Positions 45,713 to 58,104 are shown, counted from the first letter of the stretch. The stretch: 64,000 nt of DNA from Microvirga pudoricolor (GCF_016892705.1 NZ_JAFEMB010000001.1:496001-560000); one strand, 5' to 3'. The notes: a model not told the origin generated them from the sequence alone. Made by a program: numbers and translations.

Positions 45713-46412
<700 letters not shown>

Positions 46413-46420
<8 letters not shown>

Positions 46421-47174
46421 GCTCGCTTCCCATATAGGCCTCGCGCACCGCGGGATTTTGGCTGACCTCGTCGTAGGTCCCCTCGGCCAGGATCTCGCCT
46501 CGGGCCAGAACGGTCACCCGGTCGCAGAGATCGGCCACCACGTTCAGGTTGTGCTCCACCATCAGGACCGTCCGGTCCTTGGCGATGCGCCGGATCAGGT
46601 CGGAGACGCGTCCGATATCCTCATGCCCCATACCCGCCATGGGCTCGTCGAGGAGCAGCATGGCCGGGTCCAGCGCCAGGGTCGTGGCGATCTCGAGCGC
46701 GCGTTTGCGGCCGTAGGACAGCTCGACGGCCGGCAGATGGGCATAGGTCGAGAGGTTGACGGCGTCGATGAGTTCATGAGCCCGCGCATCGAGGCCCGCG
46801 AGCGTCTTGGAGGAGCGCCAGAACTGGGTGGCGAGGCCGGAGGGTCGCTGGAGCGCGACCCGGACATTGTCGAGCACGGTCAGGTGCGGAAAGACCGCCG
46901 AAATCTGGAAGGATCGCACGAGGCCGAGCCGCGCCACCTCGGCGGGCGCCATCTTGGTGATCGTATCACCCCGGAAGGTGATCTCGCCCCGCGTCGGCGT
47001 GAGGAATTTTGTCAGGAGGTTGAAGACGGTCGTCTTGCCGGCGCCGTTCGGGCCGATCAGCGCGTGGATCGTGCCCTCCTGAACGTTGAGGGTCACGTTC
47101 TTCACCGCCGCGAAGCCGCGGAATTCCATGGTCAGCCCACGGGCGCTCAGGATGGGTTGGGCGTGAGCCGTCAT
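46413..47174 (-). CDS. livG: Branched-chain amino-acid-type ABC ATPase LivG
   Basis: Encodes 253 residues from ATG 47174. Walker A is GPNGAGKTT, the signature is the LivG-type ELSYGRKRALEIA, Walker B is MLLLDEPMAGM and the H-loop is VEHNLNV. It is the first gene after the binding protein, separated by 116 bases and a GC-rich hairpin. Confidence 0.92.
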
Positions 47175-47240
47175 GGCAATCGGCAATCCTGGTGCGAGGC
47201 TGAACGCATGAGGAGGAAGCTCCGAGGGTCTTCTGGTGGC

Positions 47241-47274
47241 AAGAAGGGCGGGCGCACCGGATGCGCGCCCGCCC
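47241..47274 (-). terminator. Stem-loop attenuator between binding protein and livG
   Basis: On the minus strand a perfect 10-bp GGGCGGGCGC/GCGCCCGCCC stem (arms 47265-47274 and 47246-47255) is followed by TTCTT. It lies 17 bases past the binding-protein stop and probably gives partial termination or 3'-end protection. Confidence 0.65.
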
Positions 47275-47290
47275 TCGTGTCGTTTCAGGC

Positions 47291-48505
47291 TTACTGGGTC
47301 AGCGCGCAGCCGCTCTCGGCCAAGGCCGTATAGGCCTGGTCTCCCGGCACGGTGGCGAGCTGCTTGTACATGTCCCACTCGCTCTTGCTCTCTTCGGGCT
47401 TCTTCACCTGGAAGAGATACATGTCGTAGACCATGCGGCCGTTGGGCAGCACCTTGCCGTTCTTGGTCAGGATGTCCTGGACGGGCATCTCGTGCAGGGC
47501 CTTGGCCACCGGCTCGGTCGCGTCCGTGCCGGCCTTCTGGATCGCCTTCAGGTATTGCGAGACCGCCGAATAGGTGCCCGTATGGATCATGTTGGGCATG
47601 CGGCCCGTCTTCTCCATGAAGCGTTTGGCGAAGGCGCGGTTCTCATCGTTCTGATCCCAGTACCAGCCCTCCGTGAGGGTCAGGCCCTGAGCGGCCTTCA
47701 GGCCGAGGCCGTGGACCTCCGCCAGGGTGAACAGCAGGCCCGCGAGGCGCTGGCCACTCTGGGTGATGCCGAACTCGGAGGCCTGCTTGATGGCGTTGGC
47801 GGTGTCGAGACCCGCATTGGCGAGGCCGACCACGTCGGCGCCGGAGCTCTGGGCCTGGAGCAGGAAAGACGAGAAATCGTTGGCGCTCAGCGGATGGCGC
47901 ACGGAGCCCAGCACCTGGCCGCCCTTCGACTTCACGTATTTGGACGTTTCGCCTTCGAGCGAATAGCCGAAGGCGTAATCGGCCGTGAGGAAGAACCACT
48001 TCTTGCCGCCGTTATCGACCAGCGCGCCGCCGGTGCCGACCGCCAGGGCGTGGGTGTCGTAGGCCCAGTGGAAGCCGTAGGGGGAGCATTGCTTGCCGGT
48101 GAGGTCCGTGGTGGCCGCACCCGTGACCATGTTGATCTTCTTCTTTTCCTTGGACAGGCCCTGCACGGCCAGCGCCACGGACGAGGTCGTCAGCTCCATG
48201 ATGGAATCGACCTTCTCGGTGTCGTACCACTGGCGCGCGATGCTCGACGCGATGTCGGGCTTGTTCTGGTGGTCGGCGCTGATGATCTCGATGGGTGCGC
48301 CCAGAACCTTGCCGCCGAAATCGGCCACGGCCATCTTGGCCGCCTCGACGGAATACTTTCCGCCGAAATCCGCGTACACGCCGGATTGATCGTTGAGAAT
48401 GCCGATCTTCACGACGCCGTCCGAGACCTGCTGCGCCTGCGCATAGGCCGAGGTCGCCAGGACGCTGCAGCTGAGCGCGAGGAGCGCCTTCTTGAGGTTC
48501 AACAT
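47291..48505 (-). CDS. Periplasmic Leu/Ile/Val-type substrate-binding protein
   Basis: The 404-residue protein starts at ATG 48505 (GGGTGG upstream) with signal LKKALLALSCSVLATSAYA. The mature part opens VVKIGILNDQSGVYADFGG, the Peripla_BP_6 ligand-binding start, and two cysteines (KQCSPYG and the C-terminal ESGCAL) may form a disulfide. Its ligand should be the substrate of the operon's GMC oxidoreductase pathway; identity unknown. Confidence 0.9.
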   Translation of the reverse strand: MLNLKKALLALSCSVLATSAYAQAQQVSDGVVKIGILNDQSGVYADFGGKYSVEAAKMAVADFGGKVLGAPIEIISADHQNKPDIASSIARQWYDTEKVDSIMELTTSSVALAVQGLSKEKKKINMVTGAATTDLTGKQCSPYGFHWAYDTHALAVGTGGALVDNGGKKWFFLTADYAFGYSLEGETSKYVKSKGGQVLGSVRHPLSANDFSSFLLQAQSSGADVVGLANAGLDTANAIKQASEFGITQSGQRLAGLLFTLAEVHGLGLKAAQGLTLTEGWYWDQNDENRAFAKRFMEKTGRMPNMIHTGTYSAVSQYLKAIQKAGTDATEPVAKALHEMPVQDILTKNGKVLPNGRMVYDMYLFQVKKPEESKSEWDMYKQLATVPGDQAYTALAESGCALTQ

Positions 48506-48982
48506 GAGTTCCACCCTTTCTTCCGTTCCCTGGTCTTGTTCAGACCCGTGTTTGTGGGCCTATCGTGTGGCGGTGAACCCATAGGGTCAAGAAAGGGCGG
48601 CTGTAACTTAAACCATTGGATAAACGGAAAAGCCTTAGCCTTAAGTCGCAGAAGGTTCGGCGAAGGATTCAGGATCTGCTGAGACGCGCCGAAAACAAGG
48701 GAAAAACAGGATCGACACGTGAATAACTGCCTAAATATTAGACGTTTGCGATCGTGTCTCTTTTGAACGGTGTATTCAATCGGAGCACTACCTGAATCCG
48801 TTCGAGTCTATCTCGACCTCATCGTGAGGAGGCCGTCAGACCGTCTCGAAGGAGGCTCTAGCGAAGTGTATCCGGTGAACACTGGACCATCCTTCGAGAC
48901 GCCCGCTGCGCGGGCCCTCAGGATGAGGCTTCGAGACGCTGCTATGAGTTTCTTTCAGGATGAGGTCGCAGCTCACATATTC
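48506..48982. other. Intergenic region with no gene
   Basis: This 477-base gap holds the leader and presumed promoter of the binding-protein operon at its left end and an interspersed inverted repeat (48817-48966) at its right end, just past the pobA stop. I see no credible coding sequence; codon use in the short open frames does not resemble neighbouring genes. Confidence 0.6.
48817..48966. repeat. Rhizobiales-type interspersed inverted repeat, plus a decayed second copy
   Basis: CCTCATCGTGAGGAGGCC and CGTCTCGAAGGAGG on the left (48817-48854) are mirrored on the right by CATCCTTCGAGACG, a GCCCGC/GCGGGC hairpin and CCCTCAGGATGAGG, ending at 48928. A shorter decayed repeat of the CTTCGAGACG...CAGGATGAGG part follows to 48966. 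This kind of element is scattered between genes in many Rhizobiales genomes. Confidence 0.65.
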
Positions 48983-50868
<1,886 letters not shown>

Positions 50869-50888
<20 letters not shown>

Positions 50889-51633
50889 GGGCATAGCTCC
50901 CGAGATAGGCTTCACGAACGCGGTCGTCCGCCGCCACCTCGGCGGGCAACCCCTGGAAAATGACCTCGCCGGCCGCCAGCACCACGACCCGGCGCGCGAA
51001 ACGGAACACGAGGTCCATGTCGTGCTCGATCATCAGAACGGCGAGGCTCGGCGGCAATTGCTCCAGGGCGCGCTCGATGCGCGGCGTGTCCGTGGACGGA
51101 ACGCCGGCGGCGGGCTCGTCCAGGAGCAGGACCTTGGGCTTGAGGGCGAGCGCGATGGCGATTTCCAGGAGGCGCTGTTGGCCGTAGGCGATCTCGCCGA
51201 CCCGACGGCGGGCGACGTCGAGGAGACCGAGCGTCGCCAGGATCCCCTCCACCTCCCCTCCGACGGCGGAATCCCCCCGGAAACGGGCGAAGACGCGGTT
51301 CGCCCGGCCCTCCCGCTGCAGGATCGTGAGCGTGACATGCTCCTCCGGCGTCATCTCCGAGAACAGGCGCGTGACCTGGAACGTCCGCACGAGTCCACGC
51401 CGCACGCGCTGCACCGCGCCGAGGCCCGTGACGTCCTGGCCGTTCAGGAAGACCCGCCCGGCGCTGGGCTTGAGCTGGCCTGTCACCAGGTTGACGAACG
51501 TGGTTTTGCCCGCGCCGTTCGGCCCGATGAGAGCAAGGCGCTCGCCCTCGGGCAACGAGAGTGAGATATCGCGGCTGACGGCAAGGCCGCCGAACTGCTT
51601 GGACAGGCCCTCGACCCGAAACAGATCGCTCAT
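50869..51633 (-). CDS. LivG-type ABC ATPase, predicted 4-hydroxybenzoate importer
   Basis: A 254-residue ATPase with Walker A GPNGAGKTT, signature EIAYGQQRLLEIA and Walker B VLLLDEPAAGV. ATG 51633 overlaps the LivM-type stop by four bases, indicating translational coupling. Confidence 0.9.
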
Positions 51634-52643
51634 GCCCGGCCTCCCCGCTTCCCGAGCTTCAGGCCCGTATAGGTTTCCATGAGGCCGGTGAGGCCGCGCG
51701 GCGCGAACAGCACCATGACGATCAGCAGGACGCCCACGAGCGTCATCCAATGGAACGGGTTGATGGACGAGACCACATGTTCGAAGCCCATGAAGATGAC
51801 CGTGCCGACAAGCGCCCCGTAAAGCGTTCCGATGCCGCCGAGCACCAGCATCACGAGGGCATTGGCCGAGAGCTCGAAGCTCACGCTGTCGAGGCCGACC
51901 ACCTGGGTGGAGATAGCCGCCAATGCGCCGCCGATGCCCGCCACGGAGCCTGAGATCATGAACATCTTGAGCAGGACCGGGAATACGAAGGCCCCCATGG
52001 CGCCCACCCGCACCGGATCCTCCTTGATGCCCCGGCAGAGCATGCCGAAGGGTGAGCGCACGACGAATTTCAAGACGATGAAAACCGTGAGCAAAAGGCC
52101 CAAACCGAACAAATAGGCGGTGCGCCCCCACAGGTCGAATTCGAAGACCCCGAAGAGCGCGGCGGGGCTGAGACCCGCGAGCCCGTCGCTGCCGCCGGTC
52201 CAGGCCGAGGCCTTGTTGGCGGCCTCATGAAACAGTTGCACGATGGCGATGGAGAGCACGAGCTGCGGCAGGCCGTGGGAGGCGCGCAGCATCACGACGC
52301 CCATGACGAGCCCCGCCAGCGAGCCGGCGACGGCGCCGATCAGCACCAGCGTGAAGGGTTCCGTGATCCCGTTCACGCATGCGATGCCCGCCGCATAGGC
52401 GCCCGCGCCGAACAGGGCCGCTTGGCCGAGCGTCGCGATGCCGCAATAGCCGACGAGGAGATCGATGGACAGCGCCAGCAGCGCCATGGCGATGACGCGG
52501 GTGAGGAGGGCGAGGTTGTCCGGAAAGAGCCAGTACCCGGCGAGGCCGACAGCGGCGATCAGCGCCACGCCGACGATGTCGCGCCACCACGCCCGCTTCG
52601 GCTGCGGCATGGCTACGGGCTGGGTTTGAGCGAGTGTCTGCAT
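51630..52643 (-). CDS. LivM-type ABC permease, predicted 4-hydroxybenzoate importer
   Basis: The 337-residue permease starts at ATG 52643, sharing one base with the LivH-type stop. LLVGYCGIATLGQAALFGAGAY and MLVLGGIGTLYGALVGTVIF are LivM hallmarks; about nine membrane segments are visible. Confidence 0.9.
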   Translation of the reverse strand: MQTLAQTQPVAMPQPKRAWWRDIVGVALIAAVGLAGYWLFPDNLALLTRVIAMALLALSIDLLVGYCGIATLGQAALFGAGAYAAGIACVNGITEPFTLVLIGAVAGSLAGLVMGVVMLRASHGLPQLVLSIAIVQLFHEAANKASAWTGGSDGLAGLSPAALFGVFEFDLWGRTAYLFGLGLLLTVFIVLKFVVRSPFGMLCRGIKEDPVRVGAMGAFVFPVLLKMFMISGSVAGIGGALAAISTQVVGLDSVSFELSANALVMLVLGGIGTLYGALVGTVIFMGFEHVVSSINPFHWMTLVGVLLIVMVLFAPRGLTGLMETYTGLKLGKRGGRA

Positions 52644-53503
52644 CAGGCCCGTCCAAGGAGGCCGCGCGGGAACAGACATACGATGAGGATGACTGCCGCG
52701 TAGAAGAAGAAATTGCCGAAATCCGGCATGAGATAGCGGCCCGTCGTGTCGACCGCGCCCAGCAGCAGGCAGGCGAGCACCGCGCCGGGGATCGACCCCG
52801 CGCCGCCCACCGACACCACCACCAGGAAAGTCACCATGTAGCGCAGGGCGTAATAGGGCTCGACGGGCAGGAACTCGGCCCCGATGACGCCGCCCAGCGC
52901 GCCGAGGCCGACCGCCAGCGCGAAGCTCACCGCATAGACCACCTCCGTGCGCACGCCGAGCGCGCTCGTCATCGCGGCGTTGTCCACGGCGGCCCGCAAC
53001 TTGACGCCGAAGGCCGTCCTCTCGATCAGGGACCACAGGCCGCCCGCCACCACGATGCCGCAGACCAAAACGAAGAGCCTGTGCGCCGCGATGGTCCGAA
53101 ACCCGATATCCACCGGCTCGGCGAGGCCTCGCGGGAGGGGAATGGTCTTCAGGGTCGGGCCGAAGAGGTAGTTCGTGATGCCGATGATGCAGAACGTGAT
53201 GCCGATCGTCATCAGCACCTGGGTCAGCTGCGGCGCGCCGTAGATGCGCCGGAAGAGAAAGCGCTCGAGCGGGATCGCGATGAGAACCGTGCCGAGGATC
53301 GCGAGCAGCACCGCGAACCCGTACCACAGACCGAGATCGCGCGCCGCGTAGGACGCGATGTAGCCCCCGATCATCGCGAAGGCCCCGTGCGCGAGGTTCA
53401 CGAGGCGCATCAGCCCCATGGTCAGGGACAAGCCGATGCAGATGACGAAAAGGGCCATCCCGTAGGTCAAGGCGTCGACGGCGATGCTGATGATGGTCTG
53501 CAT
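52643..53503 (-). CDS. LivH-type ABC permease, predicted 4-hydroxybenzoate importer
   Basis: A 286-residue permease with GMALFVICIGLSLTMGLMRL, VNLAHGAFAMIGGYIASYA and VVSVGGAGSIPGAVLACLL, all typical of LivH. It lies 69 bases after the binding protein with a hairpin between. Confidence 0.9.
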   Translation of the reverse strand: MQTIISIAVDALTYGMALFVICIGLSLTMGLMRLVNLAHGAFAMIGGYIASYAARDLGLWYGFAVLLAILGTVLIAIPLERFLFRRIYGAPQLTQVLMTIGITFCIIGITNYLFGPTLKTIPLPRGLAEPVDIGFRTIAAHRLFVLVCGIVVAGGLWSLIERTAFGVKLRAAVDNAAMTSALGVRTEVVYAVSFALAVGLGALGGVIGAEFLPVEPYYALRYMVTFLVVVSVGGAGSIPGAVLACLLLGAVDTTGRYLMPDFGNFFFYAAVILIVCLFPRGLLGRA

Positions 53504-53524
53504 TTCGGTTGTCCAAACGGCGCA

Positions 53525-53544
53525 GCGGCACCGGGTGGTGCCGC
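53525..53544 (-). other. Stem-loop between binding-protein and permease genes
   Basis: Perfect 8-bp inverted repeat GCGGCACC/GGTGCCGC with a GGGT loop, 28 bases past the binding-protein stop. Probably a 3'-end stabiliser or attenuator like those in three other ABC operons of the window. Confidence 0.5.
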
Positions 53545-53572
53545 GCTTGCCCCTGTGCCAGGCCGCCCGTCG

Positions 53573-54751
53573 CTACTGGCCCGCGGGCGCCAGACCCGGA
53601 TCCTTCTGGTTCGGGAAGGTCTGGATTTCCTTGTTGTAGGTCTTGCCGTCCTGACCCTTGGCCACCTCGCGCAAGTAGATGTTCTGCGTCACATGCCGGG
53701 TCTCGGGATCGATGCTGACCGGGCCGCGCGGGCTCGTCCAGGATAATCCCTTGACGGCGTTCACGGCCTTCTCGGCGTCCTGTTTGCCATCGGTGGCCTC
53801 GATCATCTTGTAGATCACGTGCATGCCGTCATAGGCGCCCACCGACGGAAAGGAGAGCTGGTCCGCGCCACCGATGGCCTTGGTGGCGCCTTCGACGAAC
53901 TTCTTGTTCTCGGGCGAGTCGTGCGAGACCGCATAATGGAAACTCGTCAGCAGCCCGAGCGCGCCGTCGCCCAGGGCCGGAAGGTCGGATTCCTGCGTCA
54001 GGTCGCCCGGCGCCAGGAACTTGATGCCCGCCTGCTTGAGACCTGTGTCGTTGTAGGCCTTCACATAGCCCAGGGTCGTCGGGCCCGACGGCAGGAAGCT
54101 GAACACCGCCTCGGCGCCGGAATCCTTCACGCGCTGCATGATGGGGCTGAAATCCGTGGTGTTGAGCGGCATGCGGATCGACTCGACCACCTGGCCGCCG
54201 GCTGCTTCGAAGGCCTTCTTGAAGGCGTTCTCGGCGTCGACGCCTGGGCCATAGTCGCTGACCGTGGTGATGACCTTCTTGATGCCCCGGTCCACCGCGA
54301 CCTTGCCCAGCGGGGTCGTGGTCTGCGCGGTCGTGAAGGAGGTGCGCACCACCAGCGGCGACTGGGTCATGATCGCCGAGGTGGCGGCGTTGAAGATCAC
54401 GAGCGGCGCGTTCGCCTGCTTCAGCAGGGGCGTGATCGCGAGCGCGTCCGGGGTGAAATAGACGCCCCCAAGATACTGCACCTTGTCCTTGACGATCAGC
54501 TCCTGCGCCAGGGCGCGGGAGGCCTGCGGGTTGGCGGCGGGCAGGTCCTTGTAGATGATCTCGACGTCATGGCCCTTCGCCTGCTTGCCGTTGGCCGCCA
54601 TGTAGGCTTCCACACCGGCCTGGAAATTCTTGCCCTGGAGCGCGAAGGGCCCGGAGAACGGACCGATGATTCCGACCTTGACGGTCTCGGCGGAGGCCGT
54701 TCCGGCGAGCAGCAGCCCGAACGCGGCCCCCATGAGTGTCCTGACTGCCAT
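53573..54751 (-). CDS. Periplasmic binding protein, predicted aromatic-acid receptor
   Basis: The 392-residue Peripla_BP_6 protein starts at ATG 54751 behind AAGGAGGG. Signal peptide VRTLMGAAFGLLLAGTASA, mature start TVKVGIIGPFSGPFALQG. Leads the pob operon. By context its ligand is 4-hydroxybenzoate or a related benzoate; the family includes aromatic-compound receptors in Rhizobiales. Confidence 0.9.
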   Translation of the reverse strand: MAVRTLMGAAFGLLLAGTASAETVKVGIIGPFSGPFALQGKNFQAGVEAYMAANGKQAKGHDVEIIYKDLPAANPQASRALAQELIVKDKVQYLGGVYFTPDALAITPLLKQANAPLVIFNAATSAIMTQSPLVVRTSFTTAQTTTPLGKVAVDRGIKKVITTVSDYGPGVDAENAFKKAFEAAGGQVVESIRMPLNTTDFSPIMQRVKDSGAEAVFSFLPSGPTTLGYVKAYNDTGLKQAGIKFLAPGDLTQESDLPALGDGALGLLTSFHYAVSHDSPENKKFVEGATKAIGGADQLSFPSVGAYDGMHVIYKMIEATDGKQDAEKAVNAVKGLSWTSPRGPVSIDPETRHVTQNIYLREVAKGQDGKTYNKEIQTFPNQKDPGLAPAGQ

Positions 54752-54790
54752 CGTTCCCTCCTTGGGACGGTATGAGACTTTTGTTGATGT

Positions 54791-54826
54791 GCGCATTGCG
54801 AACAATCGCGCTAATATCGAACATGA
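54791..54826. promoter_or_regulatory. Candidate IclR-family operator in the divergent pob region
   Basis: GCGCATTGCGAACAATCGCG (54791-54810) is an imperfect palindrome, and TCGAACATGA (54817-54826) repeats its CGAACA core. The elements lie in the 120-base gap between the divergent binding-protein and IclR genes, where a PobR/PcaU-like activator would bind. Inferred from position and symmetry. Confidence 0.4.
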
Positions 54827-54871
54827 AGGAATTTCGGGCCTGATGTGTCAAGGCTACCAAAGTCCTAAACT

Positions 54872-55672
54872 ATGACGATCATGACCCACGGACCAGCGCC
54901 CGTGAAGCCTGCTGTTGCACCGGACGGCCGGGACTTCGTGGCAAGCCTGGAGAAGGGTCTCCTTGTCATCGAAGCCTTCGATGAATCGCGCCCACGCCTG
55001 ACCCTCTCGGACGTCGCAAAACTCACCGGCGTCACCCGCGCGGCCGCGCGGCGTTATCTCCACACCCTGGCACAGCTCGACTACGCGGCTTTCGACGGTC
55101 GCTACTTCAGCCTGACCCCGAAGGTCCTGCGCCTCGGCTATGCCTATCTGTCGTCCTCTCCCCTACCGGAGCGCCTGCAGCCCGTCCTGGAGCGGCTCTC
55201 GGCGGCGACAGGCGAGTCGAGCTCGGCGGCGGTGCTGGAGGGGGACGATATCGTCTACGTGGCCCGTTCGGCCACCCGGCGCATCATGTCCATCGGCTTG
55301 AGTGTCGGAAGCCGCCTGCCCGCCCATTGCACCTCCATGGGACGGGCGATCCTGGCGCACCAGCCCGCCCCAGCCCTCGACGCCTACCTGCAGCGCGCAC
55401 GGCTCGCGCCTCTGACGCCCCACACCATCACGGACCGCGACGCCCTCCGTCGGGAACTCACCCTGATCCGCGAGCGCGGATATGCCGTCGTCAACGAGGA
55501 ACTCGAGCTGGGGCTGCGCTCGATCGCCGTCCCGCTGTTCCAGCGCAACGACTGCGTGACGGTGGCGCTCAACGTCAGCACCCATGCGGCGCGTCTGACG
55601 GCCGTCGAAGTCGAGAAGCTCTTCCTCGGCCCCCTGCTTGAAGCGAGCGCCACCCTGCGTCACGCCTTTTGA
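54872..55672 (+). CDS. IclR-family regulator of 4-hydroxybenzoate genes (PobR/PcaR-like)
   Basis: The 266-residue protein has an N-terminal winged helix (FVASLEKGLLVIEAFDE, LTLSDVAKLTGVTRAAARRYLHTLAQLDY) and a C-terminal IclR effector domain (MSIGLSVGSRLPAHCTSMGRAILA, GYAVVNEELELGLRSIAVPL). RPRLTLSDVAKLTGVTRA matches the PcaR/PcaU/PobR subgroup. Divergent from the transport-pobA operon, it most likely activates it on 4-hydroxybenzoate or protocatechuate. Confidence 0.9.
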   Translation: MTIMTHGPAPVKPAVAPDGRDFVASLEKGLLVIEAFDESRPRLTLSDVAKLTGVTRAAARRYLHTLAQLDYAAFDGRYFSLTPKVLRLGYAYLSSSPLPERLQPVLERLSAATGESSSAAVLEGDDIVYVARSATRRIMSIGLSVGSRLPAHCTSMGRAILAHQPAPALDAYLQRARLAPLTPHTITDRDALRRELTLIRERGYAVVNEELELGLRSIAVPLFQRNDCVTVALNVSTHAARLTAVEVEKLFLGPLLEASATLRHAF

Positions 55673-55757
55673 ATCGAAATTACATATCGTAAATTTTCTT
55701 CTAATATCTCCGATAAACTTGGGAACCTAGAGAAGCTCCAGCGTCTTGTTTCAGTAG

Positions 55758-55874
55758 AAATCTCGCTGGGGGTTACCGCTTGCCATTAGGCGGTGCGCTC
55801 ATCATCGGATGCACTTCGTAAATAGCCACCCAGACCGTGAGCAACAAAGGGTGGCGGCGTCCCCAGCGAGATTT
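55758..55874 (+). ncRNA. Candidate structured RNA in a convergent gap
   Basis: A perfect 14-bp closing stem, AAATCTCGCTGGGG (55758-55771) with CCCCAGCGAGATTT (55861-55874), encloses at least two internal hairpins: ACCGC...GCGGT (55774-55793) and GCCACCC...GGGTGGC (55825-55855). A possible third is GTGC...GCAC (55794-55815). On the plus strand the stem runs into a T-rich tail (ATTTTCTTCTTATT). It lies between convergent iclR and purT ends and encodes no protein. It matches no RNA family I recognise; a decayed MITE is the main alternative. Confidence 0.5.
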
Positions 55875-55935
55875 TCTTCTTATTCCCTGTATGTAAGTCT
55901 ATGATGCTCCCCGCATTCCGGCAGTCATGACTTAG

Positions 55936-57108
55936 CTAATATTGAATTGTCACCTGTTCGGCTGCGGATCGTGCGCGGGCGCGTGCCTCGTCCGTCGTGC
56001 GCCCCCCGAGCGCCAGGGCGACGCCCATGCGGCGATAGGGCCGCGTCGTCGGCTTCCCGAAGATCCGCACGTCCACATCGACGCCCTCGCCTCCCTGCCG
56101 CAAAGCCGCCGCCAAGCCGCCGATGGTGAAGTCCGAAGCCTCCTGGTCAGCCAGGATAACGGCCGAGGCCGCATTGCCGTGCAGGTGAACGCGATCGATG
56201 GGAAGCCCCAGGATCGCGCGGGCGTGAAGATCGAATTCCGACAGGTTCTGCGAGATCAGGGTCACCATGCCGGTGTCGTGCGGACGCGGCGAGAGTTCGG
56301 AGAAGATCACCGCATCCTTCGTGACGAAGAACTCGACCCCGAACAGGCCGTACCCGCCGAGATTGTCCACCACCTTCTCGGCCATGCGCTTGGCCTCGTC
56401 GAGGAGATGCGACTGCATTGGAACGGGCTGCCAGGATTCCTGGTAATCGCCCCGCTCCTGCCGGTGTCCGATGGGCTCGCAGAACCGCACGCCCTCGCGG
56501 GTCCTCACGGTGAGCAGCGTGATCTCGTAATCGAAACGGATGAACTCCTCGACGATCACCTTCTTGCGGTCGCCCCGCATGTTCTCGACCGCGTAGGTCC
56601 AGCACTTCTCCAGATCGTCCACCGAGTGGGCGTTGCTCTGCCCTTTGCCCGAGGACGACATGACGGGCTTGATCACACACGGGAAGCCCGTGTGCTCCGC
56701 GCCCGCCAGCACCTCGTCCAGGCTCTCGGCATAGCGGTATTTCGACGTGCGCAAGCCCAGCTCGGACGCCGCGACCTCGCGAATGCGGTCGCGGTTCATG
56801 GTCATGTAGGTGGCACGTGCCGAAGGAACCACGGAAAAGCCCTTCTGCTCCATCTCTTGAAGCACTTCGGTGCGGATCGCCTCCACCTCCGGCACGATGT
56901 AGTCGGGTTTGTGCTTCTCGATGGCGGCGCGCAGCGCGCCATCGTCCAGCATGGAAAACACCTCGGCCTCATCCGCCACCTGCATGGCGGGCGCGTTCGC
57001 ATAGGCATCGCAGGCGATGACGTAGCAGCCATAGCGCTTGGCCGAGATCACGAATTCCTTGCCGAGTTCGCCCGATCCGAGGAGGAGAATTTTTGCGGTG
57101 AAGACCAT
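55936..57108 (-). CDS. purT: Formate-dependent phosphoribosylglycinamide formyltransferase
   Basis: This 390-residue ATP-grasp enzyme formylates GAR with formate and ATP, the folate-independent third step of purine synthesis. LLLGSGELGKEFVISAKR begins the N-terminal domain, FPCVIKPVMSSSGKGQS is the ATP-grasp glycine loop, and GVEFFVTKDAVIFSELSPRPHDTG holds the metal ligands. It follows purC by 21 bases. Confidence 0.95.
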   Translation of the reverse strand: MVFTAKILLLGSGELGKEFVISAKRYGCYVIACDAYANAPAMQVADEAEVFSMLDDGALRAAIEKHKPDYIVPEVEAIRTEVLQEMEQKGFSVVPSARATYMTMNRDRIREVAASELGLRTSKYRYAESLDEVLAGAEHTGFPCVIKPVMSSSGKGQSNAHSVDDLEKCWTYAVENMRGDRKKVIVEEFIRFDYEITLLTVRTREGVRFCEPIGHRQERGDYQESWQPVPMQSHLLDEAKRMAEKVVDNLGGYGLFGVEFFVTKDAVIFSELSPRPHDTGMVTLISQNLSEFDLHARAILGLPIDRVHLHGNAASAVILADQEASDFTIGGLAAALRQGGEGVDVDVRIFGKPTTRPYRRMGVALALGGRTTDEARARARSAAEQVTIQY

Positions 57109-57129
57109 GGGAGGAGCCTGCTGCGGATG

Positions 57130-58104
57130 TCAGAAATAGGAGGCCAGATTGGCGTGGATGCGGTCCATCACCGGCGTCGACGCGTCCGGCAGGGCGAAGC
57201 TCTGACCCGTGATCGTCTCGTAGGCCCGGATATAGACCGCCGCCGTCTCTAGGATCACGTCGCGGGGGATCTCCGGCACGGGCTCCTTATACGGATCGCA
57301 GCGGCTCGCCACCCAATTGCGCACGAAGTCCTTGTCGAAGCTCTCCGGCTTTTCGCCCGTCTCGAACCGATCCCGGTAGCTTTCCAGGAACCAGTAGCGG
57401 CTGCTGTCCGGCGTGTGGATCTCGTCGGCCAGGACGATCTCGCCCCGCGCGTCCACACCGAACTCGTACTTGGTGTCGACGAGGATCAGCCCCCTCTCCC
57501 GCGCCATCTCGCGGCCCCGCGCAAAGAGCGCGAGGGCGTAGTCGGAGACCGTTCGCCACTGCGCTTCCGTCAGCAGGTTGCCGGAGACGATGTCGGCGGG
57601 CGTCAGGGGTTCGTCGTGGCCGCCGTGGAAGGCCTTGGACGTCGGCGTGATGATGGTGTCCGGCAGCTTCTCGTTCGGCCTCAAGCCCTCCGGCAGACGC
57701 ACCCCGTACATGTCGCGCTGACCGCTGCGGTAGAGGGACAGGATCGAGGTGCCGGTCGTACCGGCGAGGTAGTCCCGCACCACGATCTCGACCGGAAGGA
57801 TGTCCAGCTTCCGGCACACCACCACGTTGGGATCGGGATATTCGAGGACATGGTTCGGGCAGAGGTCCCGGGTGGCCTCGAACCAGAAGCGGGCCGTCTG
57901 GGTCAGCACCTGGCCTTTGAGGGGAATCGCCGCCAGGATGATATCGAAGGCGCTCAGCCGGTCCGACGCCACGATGACCCGCCGCCCGTCGGGCAGGTCG
58001 TAATTGTCCCGGACCTTGCCCCGGTAATGGTTCGGCAGTTCAGGGAGATTGACGTCCACCAGGACGTTTTCGGCAAAATCCGCCAGCGCGGTCGCATCCA
58101 CCAT
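57130..58104 (-). CDS. purC: SAICAR synthetase (phosphoribosylaminoimidazole-succinocarboxamide synthase)
   Basis: A 324-residue enzyme of the longer, yeast-like PurC form. Motifs [32 protein letters not shown] blocks near residue 30 bind ATP, and [18 protein letters not shown] and [12 protein letters not shown] follow. It ligates aspartate to CAIR. ATG 58104 is preferred to GTG 58110. First gene of a purC-purT operon. Confidence 0.94.
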   Translation of the reverse strand: MVDATALADFAENVLVDVNLPELPNHYRGKVRDNYDLPDGRRVIVASDRLSAFDIILAAIPLKGQVLTQTARFWFEATRDLCPNHVLEYPDPNVVVCRKLDILPVEIVVRDYLAGTTGTSILSLYRSGQRDMYGVRLPEGLRPNEKLPDTIITPTSKAFHGGHDEPLTPADIVSGNLLTEAQWRTVSDYALALFARGREMARERGLILVDTKYEFGVDARGEIVLADEIHTPDSSRYWFLESYRDRFETGEKPESFDKDFVRNWVASRCDPYKEPVPEIPRDVILETAAVYIRAYETITGQSFALPDASTPVMDRIHANLASYF

